Source of the DNA: Domibacillus enclensis
GTDB lineage: Bacteria; Bacillota; Bacilli; Bacillales; Domibacillaceae
DNA: 64,000 nt
NCBI RefSeq assembly: GCF_900156125.1
Contig: NZ_FTLX01000009.1
Coordinates: 62,001 to 126,000 of the forward strand
Direction: 5' to 3'
Both the position numbers and the translations under genes were made by a program. Numbering within the stretch: the first letter of the stretch is position 1; each line of letters begins with the position of its first letter. Shown piece after piece: positions 1 through 9,266 of this stretch. A model generated the notes under the pieces. That model ran no database searches. It saw only the letters and a program-made list of their open reading frames with translations, and had not been told where the DNA came from.

Positions 1-711
1 TGCTTCAGTTGGGTCCAGTCCGTCCAGATCCAGCGAGAGATGAACGTATTCCGTCCGCTCACGCAAATACTCAATTGTTTCCTTCATAACGGTCGTCATG
101 CCCAACCGGTCAATTTCGTGCATTGTAAATACCTTTATGCCGGTTTCTTTAATCAGTTTTCGCTCGCCGTCATCCAGATCGCGGGCGCCGATAATGACGA
201 CGTTTTCAGGCTTTATCTTCGGCGAAAAACCGCCGATATTGGTCAGTGCCGGGTCACCGAATCCGAGGCTTGCGGCAAGCGGCATGCCGTGAATATTTCC
301 AGATGGAGAGGTATCTGCTGTGTTTAAATCACCGTGTGCATCATACCAGATGACGCCGAGATTTTTCTGCTTTTTAGCGACGCCGGCAAGTGTGCCTAGT
401 GCAATGCTGTGATCACCGCCTAACACGAGTGGAAAGGAGTCATCTGCAATCGTTTCGTCTGTTTTTTGAGCAAGTAATTCGCTTGCTGTGACGACAGAAG
501 ACAGATTTTTCAGGTTGCCCGCAGTGGATGATTCTGCATTTTCACGCATATCAACAAGAATGTCTCCATGATCCTGCACGGTCCAGCCAAGGTTCGTCAG
601 CCGCTCTTGCAAGCCACCGTACCGAATCGCACTCGGTCCCATGTCAACGCCGCGGCGCATCTGTCCTAAATCCATTGGTACACCAATGATGGATACGTGT
701 TTTCTCTTCAT
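1..711 (-). CDS. rocF: arginase (3' end cut by window edge)
   Basis: Hydrolyses arginine to ornithine and urea in the cytoplasm. It reads leftward from an ATG at 711 and runs off the window start, so about 237 of roughly 300 residues are visible. The binuclear manganese ligands of the ureohydrolase family can be seen in GGDHS, YDAHGD and SLDLDGLDP. The N-terminus ([17 protein letters not shown]) matches bacillar arginases. It lies divergent from rocD with 155 bp between them, as expected for paired arginine-to-glutamate catabolic genes. The family call is firm; the missing C-terminus cannot be checked. Confidence 0.95.
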   Translation of the reverse strand, partial: MKRKHVSIIGVPMDLGQMRRGVDMGPSAIRYGGLQERLTNLGWTVQDHGDILVDMRENAESSTAGNLKNLSSVVTASELLAQKTDETIADDSFPLVLGGDHSIALGTLAGVAKKQKNLGVIWYDAHGDLNTADTSPSGNIHGMPLAASLGFGDPALTNIGGFSPKIKPENVVIIGARDLDDGERKLIKETGIKVFTMHEIDRLGMTTVMKETIEYLRERTEYVHLSLDLDGLDPTEA

Positions 712-813
712 ATAAAAAGCCCCCCTGTCGTCTCTTCTTTAATTAAAGACAGAAAGAAGGAAATGGTTCAACCGGTCATAAAATTGAATATTTATGCAGG
801 TGTATTCGATCTT

Positions 814-842
814 TTGTAAAGTGGGTCGTGTTCGCTCATAAT
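814..842 (+). promoter_or_regulatory. possible rocD promoter
   Basis: TTGTAA (814-819) and CATAAT (837-842) are separated by 17 bp and lie just upstream of the rocD ribosome binding site at 851-860. No sigma-54 (-24/-12) element, which controls roc genes in B. subtilis, was evident in the rocF-rocD gap. The prediction rests on hexamer similarity only. Confidence 0.35.
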
Positions 843-866
843 ATAAGGGGAAAGGGGGAGAACATC

Positions 867-2063
867 ATGGCAGAAAGCACATCTGAACAAATTATTAAAC
901 AAACGGAACAATTCGGGGCGCCTAACTATCATCCGCTTCCGATCGTCATATCAGAAGCAGAAGGCATCTGGGTAAAGGACCCGGAAGGAAATCGGTATAT
1001 GGATATGCTCAGCGCCTATTCAGCCGTCAACCAGGGGCACCGGCATCCGAAAATTATTCAAGCGTTGAAGGATCAGGCGGACCGCGTCACGTTAACATCG
1101 CGCGCGTTTCATAATGATCAGCTCGGACCGTGGTATGAAAAGATATGTGAATGGACCGGGAAGGAAATGGCCCTTCCGATGAACACCGGTGCGGAAGCGG
1201 TTGAGACAGCTGTGAAAGCGGCGCGCCGCTGGGCATATGACGTCAAAGGGGTGGCGGAAAACCAGGCAGAAATCATTGCCTGTACGGGCAACTTCCACGG
1301 ACGGACGATGACAGCCGTTTCGCTGTCATCAGAACCGGAATACAAGCGCGGTTTTGGGCCGATGCTTCCGGGTATCAAGCTTATTCCATATGGGGATATA
1401 GAGGCGCTTAAAGCCGCGATCACACCGAACACAGCTGCTTTTCTTTTTGAGCCGATTCAAGGCGAGGCGGGCATCGTCATTCCGCCGGAGGGCTTTCTTC
1501 AAGCGGCATCAGCGCTTTGCCAGGAGCATAATGTGCTGTTTATTGCCGATGAAATCCAGACAGGGCTTGCCCGAACGGGGAAGCGTTTTGCCTGTGAATG
1601 GGAAGGCGTGAATCCGGATATGCTCATTCTTGGAAAAGCACTTGGCGGCGGAGTCTTCCCGATTTCGTGTGTTGTAGCGGATAAAGCCGTTTTAGGCGTG
1701 TTTAATCCAGGCTCACACGGCTCTACATTTGGCGGCAATCCACTGGCATGCGCTGTCTCCCTCGCATCATTGAACGTCATTGAAGAAGAAAAGCTCGTCG
1801 AAAAGTCTCTAGAACTCGGCAGCTACTTTAAAGAACGGCTTTTAAAGGTCCAGCACCCATCGATCAAAGAAGTGCGCGGCCGTGGTTTATTTATCGGTGT
1901 CGAGCTGACTGAACCGGCGCGTCCGTACTGTGAAAAGCTCAAGCAGGAAGGACTTCTTTGCAAGGAAACGCATGAAACCGTCATCCGGTTCGCACCGCCG
2001 CTGATCATTTCAAAGGAGGAATTGGACTGGGCCATCGAAAAGATTGAAAAGGTTTTCTTTTAA
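867..2063 (+). CDS. rocD: ornithine aminotransferase
   Basis: Class III PLP-dependent aminotransferase that converts ornithine plus 2-oxoglutarate to glutamate semialdehyde and glutamate. 398 residues, the usual length. The ATG at 867 follows AAAGGGGGAG at 851-860; an in-frame start at 828 has no comparable site. Visible motifs include [10 protein letters not shown] near the N-terminal third, the ADEIQTG aspartate segment, and the PLP lysine in ILGKALGGG. It is divergent from arginase and followed by an acetyltransferase and RocB, so it belongs to an arginine/ornithine degradation cluster. Confidence 0.96.
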   Translation: MAESTSEQIIKQTEQFGAPNYHPLPIVISEAEGIWVKDPEGNRYMDMLSAYSAVNQGHRHPKIIQALKDQADRVTLTSRAFHNDQLGPWYEKICEWTGKEMALPMNTGAEAVETAVKAARRWAYDVKGVAENQAEIIACTGNFHGRTMTAVSLSSEPEYKRGFGPMLPGIKLIPYGDIEALKAAITPNTAAFLFEPIQGEAGIVIPPEGFLQAASALCQEHNVLFIADEIQTGLARTGKRFACEWEGVNPDMLILGKALGGGVFPISCVVADKAVLGVFNPGSHGSTFGGNPLACAVSLASLNVIEEEKLVEKSLELGSYFKERLLKVQHPSIKEVRGRGLFIGVELTEPARPYCEKLKQEGLLCKETHETVIRFAPPLIISKEELDWAIEKIEKVFF

Positions 2064-2168
2064 GCGCTGAATTTGATTGATTCCACCTGCCGAATGCCCG
2101 ATAATGGAAGAAGATGCAGCACAGGAGTTTTTATAAAAACAGAAGCTGCAATGGAGTGAGGTGCCGGG

Positions 2169-2846
2169 ATGAAAAAGCCAGAGCAGACATTAACATACGA
2201 AACATTATCTGTTGCACAGCTCGAGTCCATTCTATCCTTGCAGAAAACGGTGATTGAAGCGCTGCCTGATCAGCGGGTGCTGCAGCCGCTTAGCGAAGAA
2301 GAATTTTTGTTTATTTTAAATGGAAGCGGCTTGATGATTGGCTTGTTTGATCAAGGAGAGCTCATTGCTTTTCGGGCCCTTCTTGCTCCGCCGGTGGATG
2401 CAGACGATCATTTAGGGAAAGATTTCGGATTAAGCGGTAAGGAATTAGCGAACGTGATTTACCAGGAAATATCGGTTGTGCATCCGGACTATCGGGGGCA
2501 GAATCTGCAAAAGAAAATGGCGTCGTTTATTATGAAGGAGCTTGAGACCGCTGAACACCCATACCGCTACGTCTGCTGTACGGTTGCTCCGTTCAACATT
2601 CCAAGCTTAAAGGATAAATTCGCCCAGGGAATGAAAATTGTCAGCATGAAAGCAAAGTACGGAGGGCATCTTCGGTATACGTTTATGAAAGAAATTGGTC
2701 AGCCGGCTACACGGTATTCTCATGCCATCTCCGTTCCAATGGCAGATACTGAACGGCAGCAGGAGCTCCTCAGGCAGGGAATGTATGGAGTTGGCATGGC
2801 TTTAGAGAAAAAGGAATGGGTCCTATTCTTTGTGGATGAAAATTGA
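2169..2846 (+). CDS. GNAT-family acetyltransferase-like protein
   Basis: 225-residue soluble protein with a GNAT-like core: a beta strand with EISVVHPDYRGQNLQKKM (about residues 100-117), where RGQNLQKK corresponds to the acetyl-CoA pyrophosphate-binding loop (Q/R-x-x-G-x-G/A), slightly degenerate. The substrate is unknown. It sits 105 bp after rocD and 71 bp before rocB, with a terminator-like hairpin in the latter gap. The location suggests a role connected with amino-acid breakdown, but that is inference. Ribosome binding site GAGTGAGG precedes the ATG. Confidence 0.7.
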   Translation: MKKPEQTLTYETLSVAQLESILSLQKTVIEALPDQRVLQPLSEEEFLFILNGSGLMIGLFDQGELIAFRALLAPPVDADDHLGKDFGLSGKELANVIYQEISVVHPDYRGQNLQKKMASFIMKELETAEHPYRYVCCTVAPFNIPSLKDKFAQGMKIVSMKAKYGGHLRYTFMKEIGQPATRYSHAISVPMADTERQQELLRQGMYGVGMALEKKEWVLFFVDEN

Positions 2847-2854
2847 ATTTTCCG

Positions 2855-2890
2855 AAAGAATGTCTCAAAATGGAGAGACATTCTTTTTTA
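2855..2890 (+). terminator. Rho-independent terminator after the acetyltransferase gene
   Basis: Twelve-base inverted repeat AAAGAATGTCTC / GAGACATTCTTT with a short loop, followed by a T-rich tract. It lies between the acetyltransferase stop and the rocB ribosome binding site, so rocB may be attenuated or have its own promoter. Confidence 0.75.
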
Positions 2891-2917
2891 TTTTATAAAC
2901 GGAAGGAAATGACCGCT

Positions 2918-4522
2918 ATGTCTACATTATTATGGGATTCACCTGAGAAGCTTCGCGCACTGCTGGGTGAGCTCGTCAGTTGGAAAAGCATGACGCTGAC
3001 AGAAGATGAGCGGCAGTTTCCGATGAAACTTCAGTCCAAGCTGCAGCAGCTGACTTATTTTCAGCACAACCCGAATCATTTGGCGCTTCATGCGGCGGAT
3101 TTGCGCCGGAAATTTATGACGGCTCTGTACAAGCACCCGGAGGCAGTAAGAACGATTTGCTTAATCAGTCATTTTGATACGGTCAGCACGGAAGAATATG
3201 GGGAGCTGGAGCCGCTTGCGACACAGCCGGAGGAGCTGACTGCGTATTGGATGGAACGGCCGAATGATTTGCCGGAAGACGTCGTAGCCGATTTGCAGTC
3301 GGGAGAGTACTTATTTGGGCGCGGAACGATGGATATGAAAATGGGGTTGGCGCTTCACATGCAGCTGCTTGAAAAAGCTAGCACGGAGAAGTGGCCGATT
3401 AATCTGCTGCTGCTCACGGTGCCGGATGAAGAGGTTAACTCAGCCGGCATGCGTGCAGCCGTGCCAAAGCTGCTTGAGCTGCAAACAGAATTCGGGCTGA
3501 CGTATTCTATGTTTCTGAACAGTGAGCCGGTTTTTACATTAAAACCAGGCGATGATACGCGGAAGATGTATTCGGGCACGATTGGCAAGATGATGCCGGG
3601 CGCGCTTTTTTACGGAAGAGAAACACATGCAGGCGAGCCGTTTAATGGCTTAACCTCTCCTTATATTGCGTCTTTTTTAACGAGGAAAATGGAATGGAAT
3701 CCGCTGTTTCAAGAAACTGTTCTCGGCGAAACGACGCCGCTGCCGGTGACGCTGCAGCAAAAGGATCTCCGCCTGGAATATTCCACCCAGACGCCGTACC
3801 GCTCCTCTGCGCTTTACAATGTATTCACAATGGAGCAGACGCCGGAGGATATTATGGAGACGTTTGAACAAACCGCTAAAATCGCAGCAGAGGAATGCAA
3901 CAAGGCGTATCAGGCGGTTTGCCGGGCGAACCGGGTGAGGGCGGTCGGAAAAGTGCGGGTGCTGCGCTACGAAGAGCTGCTGCGCCACTCCGTTCAAAAG
4001 TTCGGGGAATCATTTATTGAAGAAGTTAAGGCAGAGGTATATGCCAATGAAGAATGGGATGACCGGGAAAAGTCATTCCGTCTGGCGGATAAGTTCATTA
4101 TTCAGTCACAGGAGCTGGCCCCGGCGATTATTTTGCTGTTCGCCCCTCCTTTTTATCCGGCAGTTAATTCGTCAGGACATGAGGCGGTTGAGCAGGCTGT
4201 CCGCTTTTTCCAGCATACCGCTGAGCAGGAGTACGGGATGGCCATGGAGCGGGTTCATTATTTTAATGGGATCTGTGACTTAAGCTATGTGAATGGCAGC
4301 GGCAAAGGCGAAGGCTGGCAGGCATTTGAGCGCAATACACCTGTTTGGAAGGATGTCTACACCGTCCCTTTTGCGGAAATGGCCAGGCTCCAGGCCCCTG
4401 TTTTAAACATCGGTCCCTTCGGAAAAGACGCCCATAAGCGCACCGAGCGGCTGCATATCAAGCACGCATTTGAACAGCTTCCAGCCATGCTTGAAAAGTG
4501 GCTGAAGGAGATGAAGCCTTGA
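2918..4522 (+). CDS. rocB: arginine utilization protein RocB, M20-family metallohydrolase
   Basis: Long M20/M25/M40-type zinc hydrolase of 534 residues from the ATG at 2918, preceded by GGAAGGA. Metal-site segments are recognisable: SHFDTV, GRGTMDMKMG and VPDEEVNSAG. Its size matches the RocB branch rather than ordinary 370-450 residue M20 peptidases. RocB is genetically linked to arginine use in B. subtilis, but its exact reaction is unclear. The neighbouring rocF and rocD support the assignment. The stop codon lies inside the first arm of the following terminator. Confidence 0.85.
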   Translation: MSTLLWDSPEKLRALLGELVSWKSMTLTEDERQFPMKLQSKLQQLTYFQHNPNHLALHAADLRRKFMTALYKHPEAVRTICLISHFDTVSTEEYGELEPLATQPEELTAYWMERPNDLPEDVVADLQSGEYLFGRGTMDMKMGLALHMQLLEKASTEKWPINLLLLTVPDEEVNSAGMRAAVPKLLELQTEFGLTYSMFLNSEPVFTLKPGDDTRKMYSGTIGKMMPGALFYGRETHAGEPFNGLTSPYIASFLTRKMEWNPLFQETVLGETTPLPVTLQQKDLRLEYSTQTPYRSSALYNVFTMEQTPEDIMETFEQTAKIAAEECNKAYQAVCRANRVRAVGKVRVLRYEELLRHSVQKFGESFIEEVKAEVYANEEWDDREKSFRLADKFIIQSQELAPAIILLFAPPFYPAVNSSGHEAVEQAVRFFQHTAEQEYGMAMERVHYFNGICDLSYVNGSGKGEGWQAFERNTPVWKDVYTVPFAEMARLQAPVLNIGPFGKDAHKRTERLHIKHAFEQLPAMLEKWLKEMKP

Positions 4523-4543
4523 CCAGTCGTCAAGGCTTTTTTT
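4514..4543 (+). terminator. terminator overlapping the rocB stop codon
   Basis: Perfect ten-base arms AAGCCTTGAC / GTCAAGGCTT with a five-base loop, followed by seven T. The left arm contains the TGA stop of rocB. Confidence 0.9.
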
Positions 4544-4588
4544 GCTCTACACCTAGACAGGGTCTATCAATATATGATACCTTTTAAT

Positions 4589-4603
4589 TGAAAGTGATTA
4601 TCA
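4589..4603. promoter_or_regulatory. Fur-box-like operator upstream of ABC exporter
   Basis: TGAAAGTGATTATCA matches the 7-1-7 Bacillus Fur box TGATAATNATTATCA at 12 of 14 defined positions. It lies 25 bp before the GTG start of the ABC exporter. It also overlaps a potential upstream TTG start at 4605, arguing against that start. Confidence 0.6.
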
Positions 4604-4628
4604 ATTGCAAATTAAAGCAGGTGAACAG

Positions 4629-6347
4629 GTGATTAAGCAATTTTTTTCATATTACCGTCCATATAAGAAGCTTTTCTTTTTGGACTTTTTTTGTGCGGTG
4701 CTGGCCGGGCTGTTGGAGCTCGCTTTCCCGCTTGTCGTGAACTATTTTATCGATAAACTTCTTCCAGAAGGAAACTGGAACTTGATTTTAGCCGCCAGCA
4801 TTGGGCTTTTGCTCGTGTATGTCGTGAATGCCGGCTTGCAGTATGTGGTGACCTACTGGGGGCATATGCTCGGGATTAATATTGAAAGCGATATGCGCAG
4901 CAAATTGTTCGCCCATGTTCAAAAGCTCTCCTTCCGCTTTTTTGACAACACCAAAACGGGTCACCTTATTTCGCGGATGACGAGTGATTTGATGGAAATC
5001 GGCGAAATGGCGCACCACGGGCCGGAGGATTTGTTTATTGCCCTCATGACACTGACCGGCGCATTCGGCATTATGCTGACGATTAACTGGCAGCTGGCGG
5101 TTTTGACCTTTATTATCGTGCCGGGCATTTTATGGCTGGCTGTGTTCTTTAATAAAAAAATGACCGGAGCCTTTCACCGTTTGTTCGGGGATATTGCGGA
5201 TTTTAATGCCCGGATCGAAGACAGCATGGGCGGTATCCGCGTAGTGCAGGCATTCGCTAATGAAACGCATGAAAAGAAGCAGTTTGAAGACAATAACAGC
5301 CGTTTTCGCTTAACAAAGCTTTTTTCCTACAAGATTATGGCGCAAAATATGTCCATCAGCTACATGCTCATGAGGGTTGTCACGCTTTTTGTACTCGTTT
5401 GCGGCACGTATTTCGTCATGCAGGGTGAACTGACGTACGGTGAATTTGTCGGCTTTATTTTGCTGTCGAACATTTTCTTCCGCCCGATTGAAAAAATTAA
5501 TGCCATCATTGAAAGCTATCCGAAGGGAATCGCCGGGTTCAAGCGCTACATTGAACTGCTTCAAACGGCACCTGATGTGGCCGACCGCCCGGATGCGGTT
5601 GACATTGAAGCCGTGAAGGGTCATATTCGCTATCATGATGTCACATTCGGCTATGAAGGCAAAAAGCCGGTGCTTCAAAACATCAGCTTATCCATTCTGC
5701 CCGGTGAAACGGTGGCCTTTGTCGGTCCGTCCGGTGCTGGAAAAACAACGATGTGCAGCTTGCTGCCGCGGTTTTACGATGCACAAGAAGGGTATATTTC
5801 CATTGACGGCATCGATACGAAAGACATGACCCTTGCTTCGCTCAGACGCCAAATTGGCATCGTGCAGCAGGATGTTTTTCTCTTCTCGGGCTCCATTCGG
5901 GAAAACATTTTATACGGCGATCTCGGGGCGTCGGACGAAGCCATTATGGAGGCGGTCCGGCGTGCGCGTCTGGAGGAGTTCGTCGCTTCGCTTCCAGAAG
6001 GGCTTGAGACGGTGATCGGCGAACGCGGGGTGAAATTGTCCGGCGGCCAAAAGCAACGTCTTGCCATCGCGCGGATTTTCTTGAAAAACCCGCCGATTTT
6101 AATATTAGATGAGGCAACATCGGCCCTTGATACAGAAACGGAGCTTGCCATTCAGCAGGCCTTGTCAGAGCTTGCAATCGGACGGACAACGCTTGTAATT
6201 GCTCACCGTTTGGCCACGATAAAGCATGCAGACCGGATTATTGTGGTGACGCCTTCAGGCATTGAAGAGCAGGGCAGCCATCACGAGCTGCTTGAGCAAA
6301 ACGGCCACTACCGCCGTCTTCATGAAGCACAATTCGGCCATTTTTAA
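4629..6347 (+). CDS. ABC exporter, fused membrane and ATPase domains
   Basis: 572-residue half-transporter that would act as a homodimer or heterodimer in the cytoplasmic membrane. Residues about 1-320 carry six membrane segments of the exporter fold. The C-terminal ATPase has Walker A GPSGAGKTT, signature LSGGQKQR, Walker B ILILDEATSALD and the switch histidine in IAHRLA. The GTG at 4629 is chosen because GCAGGTG stands just before it and an upstream TTG overlaps an operator. Transcribed alone between two terminators. The Fur-like box suggests an iron-linked role (for example siderophore or metal export), but the substrate is not readable from the sequence. Confidence 0.88.
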   Translation: MIKQFFSYYRPYKKLFFLDFFCAVLAGLLELAFPLVVNYFIDKLLPEGNWNLILAASIGLLLVYVVNAGLQYVVTYWGHMLGINIESDMRSKLFAHVQKLSFRFFDNTKTGHLISRMTSDLMEIGEMAHHGPEDLFIALMTLTGAFGIMLTINWQLAVLTFIIVPGILWLAVFFNKKMTGAFHRLFGDIADFNARIEDSMGGIRVVQAFANETHEKKQFEDNNSRFRLTKLFSYKIMAQNMSISYMLMRVVTLFVLVCGTYFVMQGELTYGEFVGFILLSNIFFRPIEKINAIIESYPKGIAGFKRYIELLQTAPDVADRPDAVDIEAVKGHIRYHDVTFGYEGKKPVLQNISLSILPGETVAFVGPSGAGKTTMCSLLPRFYDAQEGYISIDGIDTKDMTLASLRRQIGIVQQDVFLFSGSIRENILYGDLGASDEAIMEAVRRARLEEFVASLPEGLETVIGERGVKLSGGQKQRLAIARIFLKNPPILILDEATSALDTETELAIQQALSELAIGRTTLVIAHRLATIKHADRIIVVTPSGIEEQGSHHELLEQNGHYRRLHEAQFGHF

Positions 6348-6356
6348 TTAAATCAA

Positions 6357-6394
6357 AAGCCGTTCTTTCTTTCAGGAAGAACGGCTCTTTTTTC
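6357..6394 (+). terminator. terminator after ABC exporter
   Basis: Near-perfect stem AGCCGTTCTTTC / GGAAGAACGGCT followed by CTCTTTTTT. Confidence 0.85.
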
Positions 6395-6472
6395 GCTCAT
6401 CAGGCAAAAAAAAAAGGACGAAATGAATGTGTTTCCTTATACTGAATACATAAGAAGAAAGGAGGAGTGTGT

Positions 6473-6829
6473 ATGCTTTCAGCCAGCGGCATTCAGCCAA
6501 TTGTCGAAAATGAAGCGATTGAAACGGCGCTTGAACAAGGACGCCACAACAGCACCTACCGGATTACGATCAGCTTTAAGGATCGCGAGCAGGAGCACGT
6601 CGGAGATCTGGATGTTTATTTTATCGCCCGCGGCTTCCGGGAAGGGAATGGAAATGAAGAAATTGATGTGCATTTTACGGTTCCCTTTTTCAGCGTATAC
6701 GGACCGGATGGCGAACGATTCATGGAAGAAGCGGAAGCGATGCAGTTTATTTTCATCAACTTCGCCAGTGAGGTGCAGGAAGTCGTGGATGCTGTTCTCG
6801 ACGAACTGTACGATCAGTTAGAAGACTAG
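6473..6829 (+). CDS. small conserved-looking protein of unknown function
   Basis: 118-residue acidic protein, not recognised. The ATG at 6473 lies seven bases after GGAGG (6461-6465); a GTG at 6467 is too close to that site. No signal peptide or membrane segment is visible. The middle contains alternating hydrophobic strands (YRITISF, LDVYFIARGF, IDVHFTVPFFSVYG) and the end is a long acidic helix. Strong ribosome binding site and its own terminator support a real monocistronic gene. Confidence 0.7.
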   Translation: MLSASGIQPIVENEAIETALEQGRHNSTYRITISFKDREQEHVGDLDVYFIARGFREGNGNEEIDVHFTVPFFSVYGPDGERFMEEAEAMQFIFINFASEVQEVVDAVLDELYDQLED

Positions 6830-6868
6830 GCAATGGTGCGGGGAAATACCGATTTTGTATAGAAGAAT

Positions 6869-6915
6869 AGGCCGGGCGATCATGCGAAACAATGCAGTCG
6901 TCCGGCTTAATTTTT
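6869..6915 (+). terminator. terminator between the small gene and lysR
   Basis: Stem GCCGGGCGA / TCGTCCGGC with inner ATGC / GCA pairing, then TTAATTTTT. It overlaps the stop codon of the convergent lysR gene, so it probably serves the rightward gene. Confidence 0.65.
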
Positions 6916-7779
6916 GATCATAGCGAGAAATTTCTTTAAGGCGTAGGACTGATACGCACCTTTTTTGGCAATAACCCCGAGCTTCCAGGGGATCGGGGGC
7001 GACTGAAGGGGGATCATGCGGACGGATGAATTCAGCCGTTTCTCGAAAATGGATTTCGGCAGGAGTGTAACACCGAGGCGGGAAGCAACCAGCTCGAAAA
7101 TCAAGTCCCATTGAGAGCTTTCGTAGGAAACGTCGGGGGTAAACCCTGCCGCTCTGCAAGCGTTTAATACATAGTCGTGCAGCGTGAAATTTTTAGAGAA
7201 AACGATTAATTTCTCCTCCGCCAGATCTGTTAGAAAAACGTGCTCGCGCTCAGCAAGCGGATGCCCGTCATGAACATACAGCACAAATTCATCTGTCATA
7301 AAGGGATATATGTCGTACAGGGCTGGATCAGCCGGCAGAACGACAATGCCGACGTCAATGCTGCTGTCTGCGACCAGCTGCTCAATCACCTTTGCGCCAT
7401 CCTCGATCAGCTCAAGCGATACGTGTGGGTACTGATCACGGAACGTGCGGGCGATGGATGGAAAAAACAGCGTGCCGATCAGCGGTGGAACACCAATCTG
7501 AATCGAGCCGGCGGCAACTGCCTGTAATTCGTCAATCAAATCGGGCAATTCACGCAATGGGATCATCGCTTTTTTCGCCTGTGCGTAGACAATGCTGCCG
7601 GCATCGGTCAAGTGAAGACGTCGGGTCGAACGGTCAAATAGCTCGACCCCTAGCTCCTCCTCGAGTTTTTTCACCGCTTTGCTTAAAGAGGGCTGAGACA
7701 AGTAAGAATGCTCTGCTGCTTTCGTAAAGCTTTGATGATCCGCCACGTCGATAAAGCTTTGCAGGTCGCGAAGCTCCAT
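6907..7779 (-). CDS. LysR-family transcriptional regulator
   Basis: 290 residues. N-terminal winged helix with the LysR signature FTKAAEHSYLSQPSLSKAVKKLE, then a periplasmic-binding-like effector domain from about residue 90. The ATG at 7779 is eight bases from AAAGGAG on the reverse strand; the GTG and ATG a few codons earlier overlap or touch that site. It is divergent from the scoA-scoB-thiolase operon with about 118 bp between them, the usual arrangement for a LysR activator of the adjacent operon; its ligand is unknown. Confidence 0.9.
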   Translation of the reverse strand: MELRDLQSFIDVADHQSFTKAAEHSYLSQPSLSKAVKKLEEELGVELFDRSTRRLHLTDAGSIVYAQAKKAMIPLRELPDLIDELQAVAAGSIQIGVPPLIGTLFFPSIARTFRDQYPHVSLELIEDGAKVIEQLVADSSIDVGIVVLPADPALYDIYPFMTDEFVLYVHDGHPLAEREHVFLTDLAEEKLIVFSKNFTLHDYVLNACRAAGFTPDVSYESSQWDLIFELVASRLGVTLLPKSIFEKRLNSSVRMIPLQSPPIPWKLGVIAKKGAYQSYALKKFLAMIKN

Positions 7780-7897
7780 GTTCATCACTCCTTTATTTAT
7801 TCATGAATCGAATATAATTCATTCTTTTTATGTATTTTACTTATAGATATTCAGGATGTAAACTCTTACATAAGAAAAAGAACGAGGGGGACGCGAT

Positions 7898-8596
7898 GTG
7901 AGTAAAGTAATGACGTCATTTTCAGAAGCGGTTTCAGATATTCGGGACGGCGCGACAATTGCCGTTGGCGGGTTTGGACTTTGCGGGATTCCGGAGAAAG
8001 CAATTGAAGCGCTTCGCAGCCAGGGGACTAGTGAGCTGACGATCTACAGCAACAATTGCGGTGTGGATGATTGGGGGCTCGGGCTGCTGCTTGCGAACAA
8101 ACAAATTAAAAAGATGGTGTCCTCCTATGTCGGAGAAAATAAAATATTCGAGCAGCAGTTTTTAACCGGCCAGCTGGAAGTGGAATTGACGCCACAAGGC
8201 ACACTGGCAGAGCGAATGAGAGCAGGAGGGGCTGGCATCCCGGGCTTTTATACAGCCACGGGTGTCGGCACGCCGATTGCAGAAGGAAAAGAAACAAAGG
8301 AATTCAATGGGAAAACGTACTTGCTTGAAGAAGGGATCACGGCAGACTTTGCGCTTGTTAAGGCGTGGAAGGCAGATACACTTGGCAATCTCGTTTTCCG
8401 GCAGACGTCACGCAATTTTAATCCATTGGCAGCGATGGCCGGACGGGTGACCATTGCAGAAGTGGAAGAAATTGTAGAGCCGGGTGAACTGAACCCGGAT
8501 GAAATTCATACGCCGGGCATTTTCGTACAGCGCCTGTTAAAAGGAACCGATTATCAAAAACGAATCGAGCGCCGGACCGTCGCCGCAGCTCGTTAA
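7898..8596 (+). CDS. scoA: succinyl-CoA:3-ketoacid CoA-transferase subunit A
   Basis: Alpha subunit of the heterodimeric CoA-transferase that activates acetoacetate to acetoacetyl-CoA. 232 residues from a GTG start behind GAGGGGG. The glycine-rich [13 protein letters not shown] segment near residue 25 and [18 protein letters not shown] in the middle are characteristic of the family 1 CoA-transferase A subunit. First gene of a tightly spaced operon with scoB (16 bp gap) and a thiolase. Confidence 0.95.
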   Translation: MSKVMTSFSEAVSDIRDGATIAVGGFGLCGIPEKAIEALRSQGTSELTIYSNNCGVDDWGLGLLLANKQIKKMVSSYVGENKIFEQQFLTGQLEVELTPQGTLAERMRAGGAGIPGFYTATGVGTPIAEGKETKEFNGKTYLLEEGITADFALVKAWKADTLGNLVFRQTSRNFNPLAAMAGRVTIAEVEEIVEPGELNPDEIHTPGIFVQRLLKGTDYQKRIERRTVAAAR

Positions 8597-8612
8597 AGGG
8601 AGTGGACATAGC

Positions 8613-9266
8613 ATGAAGGATACACGAATAACCATTGTGAAGCGGGCCGTAAAGGAAATTGAAGATGGCATGAACGTTAATCTTGGCATCGGAATGCCAA
8701 CACTTGTCGCCAATGAAATTCCGTCTGACTTTAACGTGCTGCTGCAGTCAGAAAATGGACTGCTTGGCATCGGTCCTTACCCGGCTGAAGGGCAGGAGGA
8801 TCCGGATTTAATTAATGCAGGAAAAGAAACGATTACGACGATGCCCGGTTCTTCCTTTTTTGATAGTGCGGAGTCCTTTGCGATGATTCGCGGCGGCCAC
8901 ATTGATTTGGCCATTTTAGGCGGAATGGAAGTGTCGGAAGAGGGAGATCTCGCCAACTGGATGATTCCGGGCAAGATGGTTAAAGGCATGGGCGGCGCGA
9001 TGGATCTAGTAAATGGCGCCAAACGGGTCATTGTCATCATGGAGCATGTGAACAAGCACGGTGAAGCGAAAATTAAAAAAAAATGCGCACTGCCGCTGAC
9101 CGGTCAGGGAGTTGTACACCGACTGATTACAGATCTCGCAGTGTTTGATTTCACAGAGGACGGAATGCGGCTGGTGGAGACGATGGACGGTGCGACTATA
9201 GATGAGGTAAAAGCAAAAACAGAGGCGTCGTTTACCGTCGCACCGGAACTGGCGGAGGTGAAATAA
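8613..9266 (+). CDS. scoB: succinyl-CoA:3-ketoacid CoA-transferase subunit B
   Basis: Beta subunit, 217 residues. It carries the catalytic glutamate in SENGLLG (E47), which forms the glutamyl-CoA thioester, and the NLGIGMPT CoA-binding loop. AAAGGGAG overlaps the end of scoA. Its TAA ends at 9266 and the thiolase starts at the next base, indicating translational coupling. Confidence 0.95.
   Translation: MKDTRITIVKRAVKEIEDGMNVNLGIGMPTLVANEIPSDFNVLLQSENGLLGIGPYPAEGQEDPDLINAGKETITTMPGSSFFDSAESFAMIRGGHIDLAILGGMEVSEEGDLANWMIPGKMVKGMGGAMDLVNGAKRVIVIMEHVNKHGEAKIKKKCALPLTGQGVVHRLITDLAVFDFTEDGMRLVETMDGATIDEVKAKTEASFTVAPELAEVK

Noticed and set aside
4605-4628. Upstream TTG start for the ABC exporter
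   Set aside because: Overlaps the Fur-like box and lacks a ribosome binding site; GTG at 4629 has one.
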